The notes beneath the pieces are model-generated. The model ran no database searches. It was not told the origin of the DNA and worked only from the letters and a program-made list of their open reading frames with translations. This document shows, piece by piece, positions 54,276 to 64,000 of a stretch of 64,000 nucleotides of DNA. This stretch comes from Shinisaurus crocodilurus. Lineage: Eukaryota > Chordata > Lepidosauria > Squamata > Shinisauridae. The DNA is taken from NCBI GenBank assembly GCA_021292165.1, contig CM037878.1:620001-684000 (forward strand), written 5' to 3'. Both the position numbers and the translations under genes were made by a program. Each line of letters starts with the position of its first letter. The first letter of the stretch is position 1.

Positions 54276-55240
54276 CGGGCACACGGCACCCCAAAGCTTG
54301 CCTTTCGGAATGAAGGCGGAAACATGGAACGTGGCTGCGAAAACACCCCTTCCTGCCTGCCTGCTGTCTCCCCCCCCCCAGCATTCGCACTGCCACGGCC
54401 CTTGCGCCCACTTGTTCCCACCTGGTGGCAGGATCGGCCGGCTGCTTGTCCAGCGGCAGGCAGCGGCAAAGGCCTCAGCCGCCGGGCCAAACATTCTGGG
54501 CTCCGGAATTTATCTACCAGCTCCGGTGGAAGAGCCCAGGGCAAGAGCTGCCCCCAGCAGGCCGCACCGGGGCTGGCGAGAGGCGAGAAGTCGGTGGAGC
54601 CCCGGCAGGCGGGCTGCGACCCCGCGGCAGCGGGGGGGGCTCTGCCCGGGATTGCGGGCTGCAGCAGGCCTGCCGCACAGCCGGGGTGTGTGCCCGGCTC
54701 CGGGGGATGCCGAGGTCCGCAGGGAAGCCGAGCCGAACCGAGCCAGCGGGCCCTCGCCTTGCCCGGCAGCGGCTCTCCGTCTGAGGCACGGGGAGAAGCC
54801 GGCTGCCGGGCCTGGCCTTCGCGGGGGAACAGGCGCAGCAAGAAGGCGCCGCCACTTGCAGGGCCCCGCTCCAGGCCTCCTCGACTGCTCCCCAGGAGAG
54901 CTGCAGAAGACACGCCTTGGCCCGGCCCGGCCCAGCCCTTTGTTTCCCGATGGCCCTCGTGCCCCCTTCCTGGGGGGCCAGACAACAGCTGCAGACAGGA
55001 GGCGCTTCCTGGTGGGGCTCTGGGCCGCCATTGCCCGCCCCGCTCAGGGAATGTTATGGGGCCCCCGGACGGCAGGTGCTCCCAGAGGGCTGCGCATTAG
55101 GATCCTTGTGTAGCTAGTCTGTCTTTTTTTTCCTTAACAGATCTCATGCGGTAAAGTAAAGGATGGGAACAGCACAGGGAAAACACTAGTGTGTGTGTGT
55201 GTGTGTGTGTGTGTTTACAAGTGGAAGATGATGTTGCCTG
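50931..55240. other. Unassigned, GC-rich from about 52.6 to 55.1 kb
   Basis: No host exon or complete repeat identified. 54120-55060 is rich in CpG (GCCGCCGGGCC, CCCGGCAGGCGGG) and may be a CpG island; the long frames there on both strands are expected from base composition. It contains a GT microsatellite at 54246-54273 and poly-C/poly-G runs at 53990 and 54211. A GT microsatellite lies at 55191-55214. Confidence 0.4.
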
Positions 55241-55300
55241 GACGGTGGACCCCCCTCCTTAAAATTCCGTGAATGCAACAGGGAGATGTGTGATAAACCC
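55240..55300 (+). repeat. Unclassified interspersed repeat, copy 3 (terminal part)
   Basis: AAAATTCCGTGAATGCAACA followed by GGGAGATGTGTGAT, as in 22508-22545 and 17455 (reversed). Confidence 0.45.
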
Positions 55301-55530
55301 AACGTCATTTCCCTTTCGTTTTATATAACGCTCTTCATTACCAACATGCATTAAAACAACAATTAAAATACAAGACAAAGATAAAAGGAACAAAGAAAAC
55401 CTAATGAACCAGGTATTCAAACCAGCAAATGCCTGGGCATTCAGATAAGTTTTCAGCCAGTGCCTAAACACCATCAAGGATGCCACCTTGAGCCCTGCTG
55501 AGGAGAGAATTCCAAGGGTGGGGACTGGGA
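55274..55530 (-). mobile_element. L2-type LINE 3' end
   Basis: Antisense: FRHWLKTYLNAQAFAG-type coding end, preceded by a TTGGAATTCTCTCC block and followed by an A-rich 3' UTR. Confidence 0.6.
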
Positions 55531-55932
55531 GGTGGCATTTGTATTTAATAGGGATAAATGCCAAGTGCTGCACCTAGGGAGAGGAAACCAAATGCACAGT
55601 TACAGGATGGGGGATACTTGGCTCAACAGTACTACAAGTGAGAAGGATCTTGGAATTGTGGTAGATCACAAACTGAATATGAGCCAGCAATGCAATGCCA
55701 GCAATCCACCTAAACATCAGGAAAAATTTCCTGACTGTCAGAGCAATAAGACAATGGAATCAACTACCTAGGGAGGTGGTGGGCTCTCCCACTCTGGAGG
55801 CATTCAAGGTGCAGCTGGACAGACATCTGTCAGGGATGCTTTGACCTGGATTCCTGCATTGAGCAGGGGGTTGGACTCGATGGCCTTGTAGGCCCCTTCC
55901 AACTCTACTTTTCTATGATTCTATGATTCTAT

Positions 55933-56472
55933 GTGGCTGCAAAGAAGGCAAATGCTATTTTGGGCTGTATTAATAGAAGTATAGCTTCCAAATCGCGGGA
56001 AGTGATAATTCCCCTTTACTCGGCACTGGTTAGGCCTCATCTTGAGTACTGCGTCCAGTTCTGGGCACCTCACTTTAAGAAGGACATAGACAAACTGGAG
56101 AGGGTTCAGAGGAGGGCAACAAGGATGATAAAGGGACTGGAAACAAGGCCCTATGAGGAGAGACTGAAAGAACTGGGCATGTTTAGCCTTCAGAAGAGGA
56201 GACTGAGGGGAGATTTGATCGCACTCTTCCAGTACTTGAAGGGTTGTCACACAGAGGAGGGCCAGGATCTCTTCTCAATCATCCCAGTTTGCAAGACACG
56301 GAATAATGGGCTCAAGTTACAGGAACCCAGATTCCGCCTGGACATCAGGAAAAATTTCCTGACTGTCAGAGCAATAAGACAATGGAACCAACTACCTAGG
56401 GAGGTTGTGGGCTCTCCCACTCTGGAGGCATTCAAGGTGCAGCTGGACAGACATCTGTCAGAGATGCTTTGA
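55933..56472 (+). pseudogene. CR1 ORF2 C-terminus, array unit 2 (open)
   Basis: An uninterrupted 179-residue frame covering the part of CR1 ORF2 after the RT core: [86 protein letters not shown], then RHLSEML and stop. The endonuclease and RT domains are missing, so it is a 5'-truncated, non-autonomous copy. Young by its lack of breaks. Confidence 0.9.
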
Positions 56473-56616
56473 CCTGGATTCCTGCATTGAGCAGGGGGTT
56501 GGACTCGATGGCCTTGTAGGCCCCTTCCAACTCTACTTTTCTATGATTCTATGATTCTATGTGGCTGCAAAGAAGGCAAATGCTATTTTGGGCTGCATTA
56601 ATAGAAGTATAGCTTC

Positions 56617-57227
56617 TGTGGGATATTTAAAGTGCAGTCAAAACCAATGGCTCATGTTTCACCAGTTAGTTGGATGAAATGGTTAAGGCCACTGGTATCT
56701 TCTAAGATGAATTCCCTAGAAGATACTCAGTGTGTGTTTAGCTGAGCCTCAGCAGGAAGTGGGCGTAGCTCTCAGCTCTTTTCCTTCCCACTGAGACTCT
56801 GAATGTGGTAGTAAAGGGAGTTGCCTCCACGTTGTTCTAACAGCAGCATGTAGCCAGAGTTGCTGGTCTGAACTCCACAAGTTCAGACCCCAAGTATTTC
56901 CAAATGTACTGTAACCAACTGTAAGAAACGCTTTTAAGCCTGCCTGAATGAAACTGCATAATCTGAGTGAGTAAATGTTACTTTTAACTTTTACAAGACT
57001 GTGTCTCTGATTATTGTTCTGAGGGAGAGAAAAGGGGGCAAAACCAGGGAAATCCAGTCTGCTTTAAAGCATCCTGGATTACCAAAAGCTAACTGGCTAA
57101 CACTAGCCAAATCTAAGCTTCTTTTAAGCTGGAAAGGGACTCTACTCTGCTGATCTCACTAACGTGAGATAGGAAGGATATTACTCCACAATATATCCTC
57201 TCCTAGCATCTTTTTCAAGTCCCAACA
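56617..57227 (+). mobile_element. Solo LTR inserted in CR1
   Basis: TGTGGGAT...TCCCAACA with the exact 5 bp duplication GCTTC at 56612-56616 and 57228-57232. The CR1 frame continues across it (ASKSRE). Sister of 20717-21331. Confidence 0.9.
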
Positions 57228-57698
57228 GCTTCCAAATCGCGGGAAGTGATAATTCCCCTCTACTCAGCACTGGTCAGGCCTCATCTTGAGTACTGTGTCC
57301 AGTTCTGGACACAGAAGGATGTAGACAAACTGCAGAGGGTTCAGAGGAGGGCAACAAAGATGATCAGAGGACTGGAAACTAAGCCCTATGGGGAGAGACT
57401 GAAAGAACTGGGCATGTTTAGCCTTCAGAAGAGGAGACTGAGTGGAGATAGGATCGCACTCTTCCAGTATTTGAAGGGATGTCACACAGAGGAGGGCCAG
57501 GATCTCTTCTCGATCATCCCAGTTTGCAGGACACGAAATAATGGGCTCAAGTTACAGGAACCCAGATTCCACCTAAACATCAGAAAAATGTCATGACTGT
57601 CAGAGCAATAAGACAATGGAATCAACTACCTAGGGAGGTGGTGGGCTCTCCCAATCTGGAGGCATTCAAGGTGCAGCTGGACAGCCATCTGTCAGGGA

Positions 57699-58670
57699 CA
57701 GGGATGTTGAAGAGTCCTTGGTCTCGAGTCACGAGTCGAGTCACGAGTCTTTCGACTCGAGTCCGAGTCCTTGGTCCAAAATGGTGAGTCACGAGTCACT
57801 CCCAAAGCTGACTCCACGAGTCCCTATTAAAATCAATGGGGGGTTTTCCCAACAAAATAAGGCTACTTCAGATGTGTGGCTTAAATTCTAGGCACAAGTG
57901 TGCCTTTTTATTTCAAAACTCTGCAACTGATTTTGGCAAGAACAGACCAGGCAGAAAACCCCAAAATAACCAGGCAGGCAGAGGAGGCAGGGAACCCCAA
58001 AGCAGGCAGGCAGAGGCCTTTGTCTTGGACAATTCAACTGTTGAACTGGTCAAGAAGAGACCAGGCAGGCAGAGGAGGCTGGGAACCCCAAACAGGCAGG
58101 CAGAGGCAGCCAAACCCAAAATGTCTGAAAGGTTGCATTTTAGAAAAATGATTTTAAAAAATAAACTTGCTGTACTTCCTAAAATTTATCCATGTTGCAT
58201 TTGAGGAACATGATTTTTTCTAAATGTTTGGCCCCCATTCTGGAATGGTGAGATCTCATCACAATTCCACCCTCACTGAACACCCACTCCACTGGTGATG
58301 AACTTGCTGGAACCAGAAACACACTCAGAGCAGCCACACAGAGTAATCTCAGGTCCTTCTTCTGCCTCTCCCAAGTACGCAACACATCAATCAAAATAAA
58401 TCTTGACACACTGTTGGGGCTGCACTCCTGGTAGCCATCCATAGTGGCCGAACAGCGGCACACCTCGCTTCCATGCGCTCTTCGCCGGCAATCACGCTCC
58501 TCTCCACTCCTTCTGGCACAGCCCAGGGATGTTGAAGAGTCCTTGGTCTCGAGTCCCGAGTCGAGTCTCGAGTCCCATTAAAAATATTGGGACTCGAGTC
58601 CAAGTCAAGTCAGAGGGGGGACTCAGTCCGACTCACGAGTCGAGTCCTCGAGTCCAAGTCCCCATCCCTG
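57699..58670 (-). mobile_element. Composite hAT element, copy 2
   Basis: 972 bp, ends CAGGGATG and CATCCCTG, exact 8 bp duplication GTCAGGGA at 57691-57698 and 58671-58678, placed within the CR1 3' UTR. Antisense coding at 58179-58463 is the same hAT C-terminal piece (VPASSSPVEWVFSEGGIVM) as in copy 1, with R replaced by W in the VERVF block. The miniature unit occupies 58524-58670. Confidence 0.94.
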
Positions 58671-58768
58671 GTCAGGGATGCTTTGACTTGGATTCCTGCA
58701 CTGAGCAGGGGGTTGGACTCGATGGCCTGGTAGGCCCCTTCCAACTCTACGATTCTATGATTCTATGA

Positions 58769-59760
58769 TCCACTTGCTATGGGGGGGAGGCAGCACCAGT
58801 CCAGGCAAGAGCAAAAGTCCTGTAGGGAGGGGCCAGCAGGGAGGCCGCTGGGGGGGGGGGCAGCTCCAGCCTCCAGTCTGAGGGAAAGGGGCTGTCATGT
58901 GATCCTGCTCTTTGTGTACATAACTTGACACATCCTCCATCCCATCACGCAGGCCAGGGAGGTAGGCTGCTGCCTGCATTCACAGGAACTGGGTCCAGGC
59001 CAAGCAAAGGCACTGTTCTGCTGGCGCCCAACGAAGCGGACTCCCGTCCAAGAATGCTGATGCCGCCACGACGAACGGGCTTGTCTTTAAGGAGCTGCAG
59101 GACCCTCTGTTGCTTCCACCCCGCTGCACACTGGCTTGGCTCGTCCTGCGTGTGACTAGAAAGCAGGAAGTGGAGTGCGCAAATCCGCATTAACAACAAC
59201 GCTCCAGTCCAGTTAACTGGCAGCCCCACCCTCCCCTGCTGTGCATTTAATCTCTGAGGGAGGCCAAGCAAGATCGTGGGGGGGGGGACGGACAATCTGG
59301 GCACTTCTAAGCGCCCCCTTTCATTCTCCCCAAAGACCATCCTCGCTCCTGTTTCTGCTTCTTTGGGTGATGTTCCTACTCCAGTAGCTTAACCAAAAGC
59401 TCTGGAGGTGAGATGTGGGCAAAAATATCAAAAGTTTTAGAATAAACATGAGAGCAGAGTACATATTTTAAAAATTGTTTACAGATCACCATAAAACATA
59501 AAGAGATATAAAAATGCCCGCCTACCCAGAATTCTGCTCAGTGACTGCAGCTGCATGGAAGCTGCCGTATCAATAGGTTTGCAGCTGCCCGGCATCCATT
59601 ACTCAGACCAGGAAGGACTGGAGAAACAGCCTGACGCTTTGAGCAAAGCCGCCTCCAGCCGCCTTTGTCACCAAGAACAAGAACAAGTCGTGGTTTCCGT
59701 GCCCGGCGGGTGTCCCAGTCAGCTGTACGGGCAGTTGGTCCCTCCTTAGGGGCTCCTTTT
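58769..59760. other. Unassigned sequence
   Basis: No gene or repeat recognised; poly-G runs at 58851 and 59279. Confidence 0.35.
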
Positions 59761-59872
59761 AATTGCTATAATGAAGTACTTCATCATTTTCAAGATGCCC
59801 GATATGGCCCAGCAGGGATGCACGACTTCCCCAGGCTACGGGCAGCCTCCCATTTAGACTATTGCCATGACT

Positions 59873-60546
59873 GGGTTCACACAACACACGAAGCCACGGT
59901 GGGTTGTTGTGTTGTTCGAACCCGGGATGGTGTTCTCGGGGTGGCTTAAGTTTGGCTTATAAGCCGCCCTGACAAGCGTGTTGCAGGGTTTGCCTAACCC
60001 TCTGTGGCTTGCTGTGTCATCCGAACCTGGACAACACGACCCACGGGGGGGGGGGGGAAGCCCCACAACAAGTGAGCCGCTTGGCAAGTGGCTCCCAATG
60101 AGCGCCGATGACAGCCACCCGCAAAGCGCCCAAGTGTCTCTGTCGTCGGCCTCCCCACCGCTGTGCACCGCCCACTGAAGACCCAAATGGGGCCTGGGGA
60201 GGCAGTGCGCGGCGGCATCACCAGTGTCCGCCATGTGCCACCTTCCCCAGCCCCGCGCAGGACTTGAGGAGGGGGCACTTGCGTGGCGGTGCCTCCCCCA
60301 CTGCTGGGATTGCAGGGTGAGTGTGGCCGTGGGAGGGGTGGGGCACGCTCTCCGGGGTCTCCCCTGCTGCCCCCCTCCTGCGGTGTCCCCTGGCGGGAGG
60401 ACTGAGGGGGGGAGGAGCAGGTGCCTCAGGACCCCCGCTCTGCCCAATCATTTGTCAGGCACAGCGGGGGGGGGGGGGAGGCTAACTTTACGCCCAGGAG
60501 GGCTACATCGCCACCCTGGGCTCAAAAGTGTCGTGAGAACCAACCC
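59873..60546. mobile_element. Foldback-type element, copy 3, inserted in L2
   Basis: Starts GGGTTCACACAACAC and ends (reversed) GGGTTGGTTCTCACGACAC, with the internal GCCACGGTGGGTTGTTGTG word. Its TGTGTCATCCGAACCTGGAC matches a TGTGTCATCCAAACCTGAGC in copy 2. About 670 bp, no coding. The L2 reading resumes right after it. No clean target duplication seen. Confidence 0.62.
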
Positions 60547-61034
60547 AACGTGTTATATGTGGAGCTGTCTTTAAAAATGTCTTGGAAACTGCAGTTGGCC
60601 CAGAACAGGATGGCGAGATTACTATCCGGGGCGGGGCCTTCTGAGCACCCCGCTCCTGTGCTTTGTCAGATGCTCTGGCTCCCGGTCTGTTTCCAAGCCC
60701 AACTGAAAGCGCTGGTCTTAACTCTGAAAGCCCTAAGTGGCTTGGGGCCCGCTGGCTGGAAGGTCTGCACTCTCCCGTAGGCACCCCTGACAGCCCGTGT
60801 CCTTGGGTCTGCTCCAGAGGCCCCGTCCGTTCCCAGTGGCCCCATGAAACAAAGTGGGGCACGTACCCAGCAGGGAGAGGGCCTTTTTGCTGTGACCCTG
60901 GATCCGGAACAACCTTCCCAGAGAAATTTGCCTGGCACTATCTTTGGGGTCTTTTTGGTGTCAGCTGAAGACCCCTTTCTTCACCAAGGCTGTTTAAACA
61001 ACTCATGTATTTTGGGCCTCTCGGTTTTAAAATC

Positions 61035-61215
61035 TGTATTATTTATTTATTTTATTATTTTATTATTACATTCATATCCCACCTTTTTTCCTTTTGCAAG
61101 GAACCCAAGGCAGCTTAAACGAGCCTCCTCCTCTCCATTTATCCTCACAACAACCCTGTGAGGTAGGATAGGCTGAGAGTCAGTGACTGGCCAAAGTCAC
61201 CCAGTGAGCTTCATG
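61035..61215 (-). mobile_element. tRNA-derived SINE, head-truncated
   Basis: TTTATT tail, CAAGGAACCCAAGGCAGC and the GGCCAAAGTCACCCAGTGAG body; the tRNA head is missing. Confidence 0.82.
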
Positions 61216-61429
61216 GTTTTAACTCTGGGGTTGCTATGAGTTTTGTCCTCTGTTGCTACATTTATGCTGGTTTTGCTTTTATGGTTTTATCTCTTATTTT
61301 GCATTCAAATTGTTCTAATTTTAATTAATTCATTCATTCATTTTAAGTCACCCAGAGAACTTTATGTTATGGGGCAGCGTTGAAATAGTGGCAGCAGTAG
61401 CAGTGCACGGCTTGGGACGGCAGCACCTG

Positions 61430-61880
61430 TCAGGGTGTCTCTCCTGACCCGAATCCGTCCAGACACTCGGCTCAACATCTGAGGCCTTCCTCCGAGCGCC
61501 ATCCCAGAGGTGGCAACAAGTGGGAGAGCCTTCTCAGTGGCGGCCCCCTGGCTGTGGAATGATCTCCCCACTGAGGCCCGCCTGGAGCCAACGTTGTCAT
61601 CCTTTCGGCGCCAGGTCAAGACAGCCCTCCGTGCTGAGGCATTTAAAGACATCTAAGGTTATTTAATGGCTTGATGGGGACACCCATGTCTGGTGTTTTT
61701 AACAGCTCTACTCGGTATTAAATATTGTTTTAGATGCTAAACTGTTTTTAAATTCTGTATTATGGAAAAATTTTATGGTTGTTTTTATTGTATTATGTTT
61801 TAGGAACTGTTGCAAACTGCCCAGAGAGCTTCAGCTATTCAGCTATTGGGCAGTATAGAAGTGAAACAAACCAATGAACA
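61430..61880 (+). mobile_element. L2-type LINE 3' end
   Basis: Encodes a GGNKWESLLSGGPLAVE-like block followed by a SFRRQVKTALRAEAFKDI-like end, then a T-rich 3' UTR ending GCCCAGAGAGCTTCAGC and ATTGGGCAGTATAGAAGTG. Confidence 0.75.
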
Positions 61881-62745
61881 ACAAACAGCGGTGGTGGTGG
61901 TGGTAGTAATCAATAATAGCAGTAGTAGTAATGGACTGAAGATGCCCTGCTTTACTTTAACGTCAGCCAGAGGAGTGTTCGTTGGCCGGTTAACAATGGA
62001 GAATGCACTTTCTGGGGTCCTTCTTTCCACGCTGCTGCTCGGCCTGTGCTTTCCACTCCCTCCGGAGGCGTCTCCTCTCAGCAGGCAGAGATCCACTGCC
62101 AGTTAGAGGAGGCTTTCTCTCTGCCCTTCTCTCCTGGGGTCTTGAGCAGGCTGGCCCAGCTCACCCACCCGCCCGCCCGCCCTCCCTCCAACACCAGCTG
62201 CATTCTTGACTGGAAGAACATCTTGTTTTTGTTTTTAAAGGGCGGGTGAGATTCTGTGCACGTGTAAGAAGGCTTTCGCCCCAAATGATCCCAAGCACTT
62301 TCCAGAATCAGTGCCAAATCTCTCCAGTTTCACTCGGGTGATCCAACAACAAGCAGCTGTCCGTCGTCCCCACCAGCTGCTGCCTGCTGCTCTACCTCTG
62401 ACAGCTCCAGAGGGCGGAGGACAGGAAGCCCCGGCCAATCAGCCGGAGAGCGCCAGCCCCTTGTCCACTTGCAGGCCTCCTGCTGCCCATCTGCCCTGGC
62501 CCCCAGGAGGCTCCAGCAAGCATTCCTGCTCGATCACATCATGCTGCATCAGCTCCCATGGCAGAAAACAACCTGCCCGGGCGGCCTGCTGAAGGTCAGC
62601 GGACGGGGGGGGGGAGACAGGGCCCCTCGTCTGGCTCTGGCAAGGTGGACCACTCCGGGGTTCCTGCTGAAATGGCGGAGCGGGACCGGAAGGAGAACGT
62701 ACCCGAAAGGAGTTTGGTACAGGGGATATGAAGCCAAGGGAGGAG

Positions 62746-62795
<50 letters not shown>

Positions 62796-63201
62796 CTGTT
62801 TTCAGCACTGAAGATGCGGGCCATGCCAGGGCAAAGGCAGAGGTCACATTCTAAGAGTGGGGCTGCAGCAGCTCCTGCTACCGCTCTGGAAGGGCTTTCA
62901 CTGTGATCCATCCAAACACACCCATTTACTCTTCTCCAGGATTGAGATCTGACAAACAAAAAATGGTTCGGCAAATATGAGGCAGAAATTGGCTGTGCAC
63001 AGCACTGATTGGCTGGCCTCCATGATGTCACCAAGAAATGCTTCCCCCCGCCCCCATTACAATTTTTGTGCCTAAAAAGTAAGTTTCCTTTTTTTTAATC
63101 AATATGGTGACAAACTGATAAATGCATGCCTATGGCACTTTAAAATAGTACAAAAAATGCAAGATTGCTCACTTGAAGCACGAGGGGTAACAGCTGACCC
63201 A
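61881..63201. other. Unassigned, with a long TG microsatellite (62748-62791)
   Basis: About 22 TG units. Otherwise nothing recognised. Confidence 0.4.
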
Positions 63202-63204
63202 ATG

Positions 63205-63617
63205 GGTATGTTCGCATGCCACATCAACCCACCCTGGCAATAAGCCACGGTGGGTGGGTTGTTCTGCAAACAGCCCACAGTGCGCCCAGCAGACAAAGAG
63301 GCTCACCGTGGATTGTGGGTCCCTCCCTTCCCTTCCCCTCCCCCCCCCCAATCCTCCCATGGGTCTTCCAGGGGACACGCTGCCACAGGGCCGACTTGTC
63401 TCCTCCCTCCCTGCAGCGACCGTGAGCTGATCTCAGCTTGCCATGGCTTTTTCTTACCTTTTACCCTTTTTTCCGGAGATTGCGAAGTCCAGCTTGACAG
63501 CCAGCTCTTGCGATCTCCATTTTGCAGCCACTGACAGCCCCTTTAGAGTGCCCGAAAGTGTACCTTGGAGGGGCTGACAGTGGTTGGCAAATATGCTTTT
63601 TTAATAAAAAAAATTGT

Positions 63618-63676
<59 letters not shown>

Positions 63677-64000
63677 TAAACTAGCCACACTTGTGGGACT
63701 GGGCAAGTGTCAGGACCCTCGGTTGGGCAATGTTGGAGGGGAGGTACCTGCTATCAGAGTTCAGCAGGTACCAACCCTGGACATTGACCCAAAGGGGGTC
63801 CAAATAGGCTTTTTCTTCCCTTTGCTTTCTCTTGAGAGCTGTCAAGGGAAAGCAAAGGTGCAAGTGACCTTTGCTCGTGGAAATAGGTGGTGAGATTTAC
63901 AACCCCTTTGTGGTGAGATCCTCATCTCCCCCCCCCCCCCCGCCACCGCCATAGTCCTCAGGGCGATGCACATTTTGCACTTTCCCCCCATGACTCTGGC
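63205..64000 (+). mobile_element. Foldback-type element, copy 4 (runs off the window)
   Basis: Left end GTTCGCATGCCACATCAACCC. CAATAAGCCACGGTGGGT and the later ACCTTGGAGGGGCTG block match copy 2 read in reverse. It contains a TTA microsatellite at 63620-63675 and, at the window edge, the GCGATGCACATTTTGCACTT stretch that forms a stem in copy 2. Confidence 0.65.

Larger units (their letters stand above)
55533..58768 (+). repeat. Head-to-tail CR1 3'-end array, three units
   Basis: Unit 1 about 55533-55931 (with an internal deletion near 55703), unit 2 about 55932-56562, unit 3 56563-58768. Both junctions have the same form: the ATTCTATG tail joined to TGGCTGCAAAGAAGGCAAAT. Unit 3 is enlarged by an LTR (56617-57227) and a composite hAT (57699-58670). 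Identical junctions indicate tandem duplication rather than separate insertions. Confidence 0.85.
59765..61370 (+). pseudogene. L2-type LINE C-terminal part, split by foldback element and SINE
   Basis: Left part reads RAASHLDYCHD; after the foldback insert it continues LYVELSLKMSWKLQLAQNRM, ARLLSGAGPSEHPAPVL, then LWLPVCFQAQLKALVLTLKA and LSGLGP. This is the L2 region after the RT core. A SINE (61035-61215) lies in the 3' part, which ends near 61370 with AGTCACCCAGAGAACTT. Frameshifted. Confidence 0.75.

Noticed and set aside
54162..55113. Long frames on both strands as a coding gene
   Set aside because: Multiple overlapping open frames in CpG-rich DNA crossing a GT microsatellite and poly-C; no domain seen.
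1..64000. CRISPR arrays, operons, prokaryotic signals, functional tRNA genes
   Set aside because: The window is eukaryotic repeat-rich DNA; tRNA-like boxes occur only inside SINEs.

Overview
This is a piece of a reptile nuclear genome, most likely a squamate (lizard or snake), with no recognisable intact host gene in its 64 kb. The assignment is an inference from repeat content: seven clear copies of a tRNA-derived SINE (plus one split copy) that resembles the Sauria SINEs as I remember them, CR1, L2 and L1 LINEs side by side, a Penelope-like element, many non-autonomous hAT transposons, solo LTRs and 5S-rRNA-derived SINEs. Most long open frames in the window are chance frames in GC-rich or repetitive DNA; the readable proteins all belong to transposable elements.

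Layout. 0-9.9 kb: a SINE, an antisense L2 reverse transcriptase piece, a GC-rich proline-coding minisatellite, a decayed ZMYM1/TTF-type hAT transposase split by a solo LTR (3395-4038) and a SINE (4940-5174), then a foldback-type repeat carrying a 547 bp hAT insertion (6053-6599), and an L2 fragment split by a perfect-palindrome MITE (7708-7842). 10.4-11.3 kb: a 901 bp solo LTR. 12.0-16.0 kb: a full-length APE-type LINE with one frameshift, whose first ~120 bases can be folded into the nested pairing order of an HDV-like ribozyme. 16.3-22.1 kb: two hAT copies flanking a tandem array that alternates a 300 bp sequence with an L1 3' end; one hAT copy carries a solo LTR. 22-29 kb: mostly unassigned, with a CpG island near 25.4-25.9 kb. 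29.4-35 kb: CR1-like LINE pieces, one holding a composite hAT element (29550-30545). 36-39.4 kb: a 683 bp hAT element and a 1.27 kb foldback element inserted in a SINE. 39.7-43.5 kb: two oppositely oriented copies of one LTR, one nested in a Penelope-like element that itself has inverted terminal repeats and a 14 bp target duplication. 45.0-45.9 kb: a 5'-truncated sister of the 12 kb LINE. 47-51 kb: L2, CR1 and SINE pieces. 51-55 kb: GC-rich, unassigned. 55.5-58.8 kb: a head-to-tail CR1 array hit by a solo LTR and by a second copy of the composite hAT. 59.7-64 kb: L2 pieces with two more copies of the foldback family.

Many boundaries are supported directly by target-site duplications: 8 bp for hAT elements, 5 bp for most LTRs, 9-15 bp for the LINE/SINE/Penelope insertions. 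In several places removing an insert joins the interrupted host element in phase, which fixes relative insertion order. Family names come from memory of protein motifs and repeat consensus, not from a database search.
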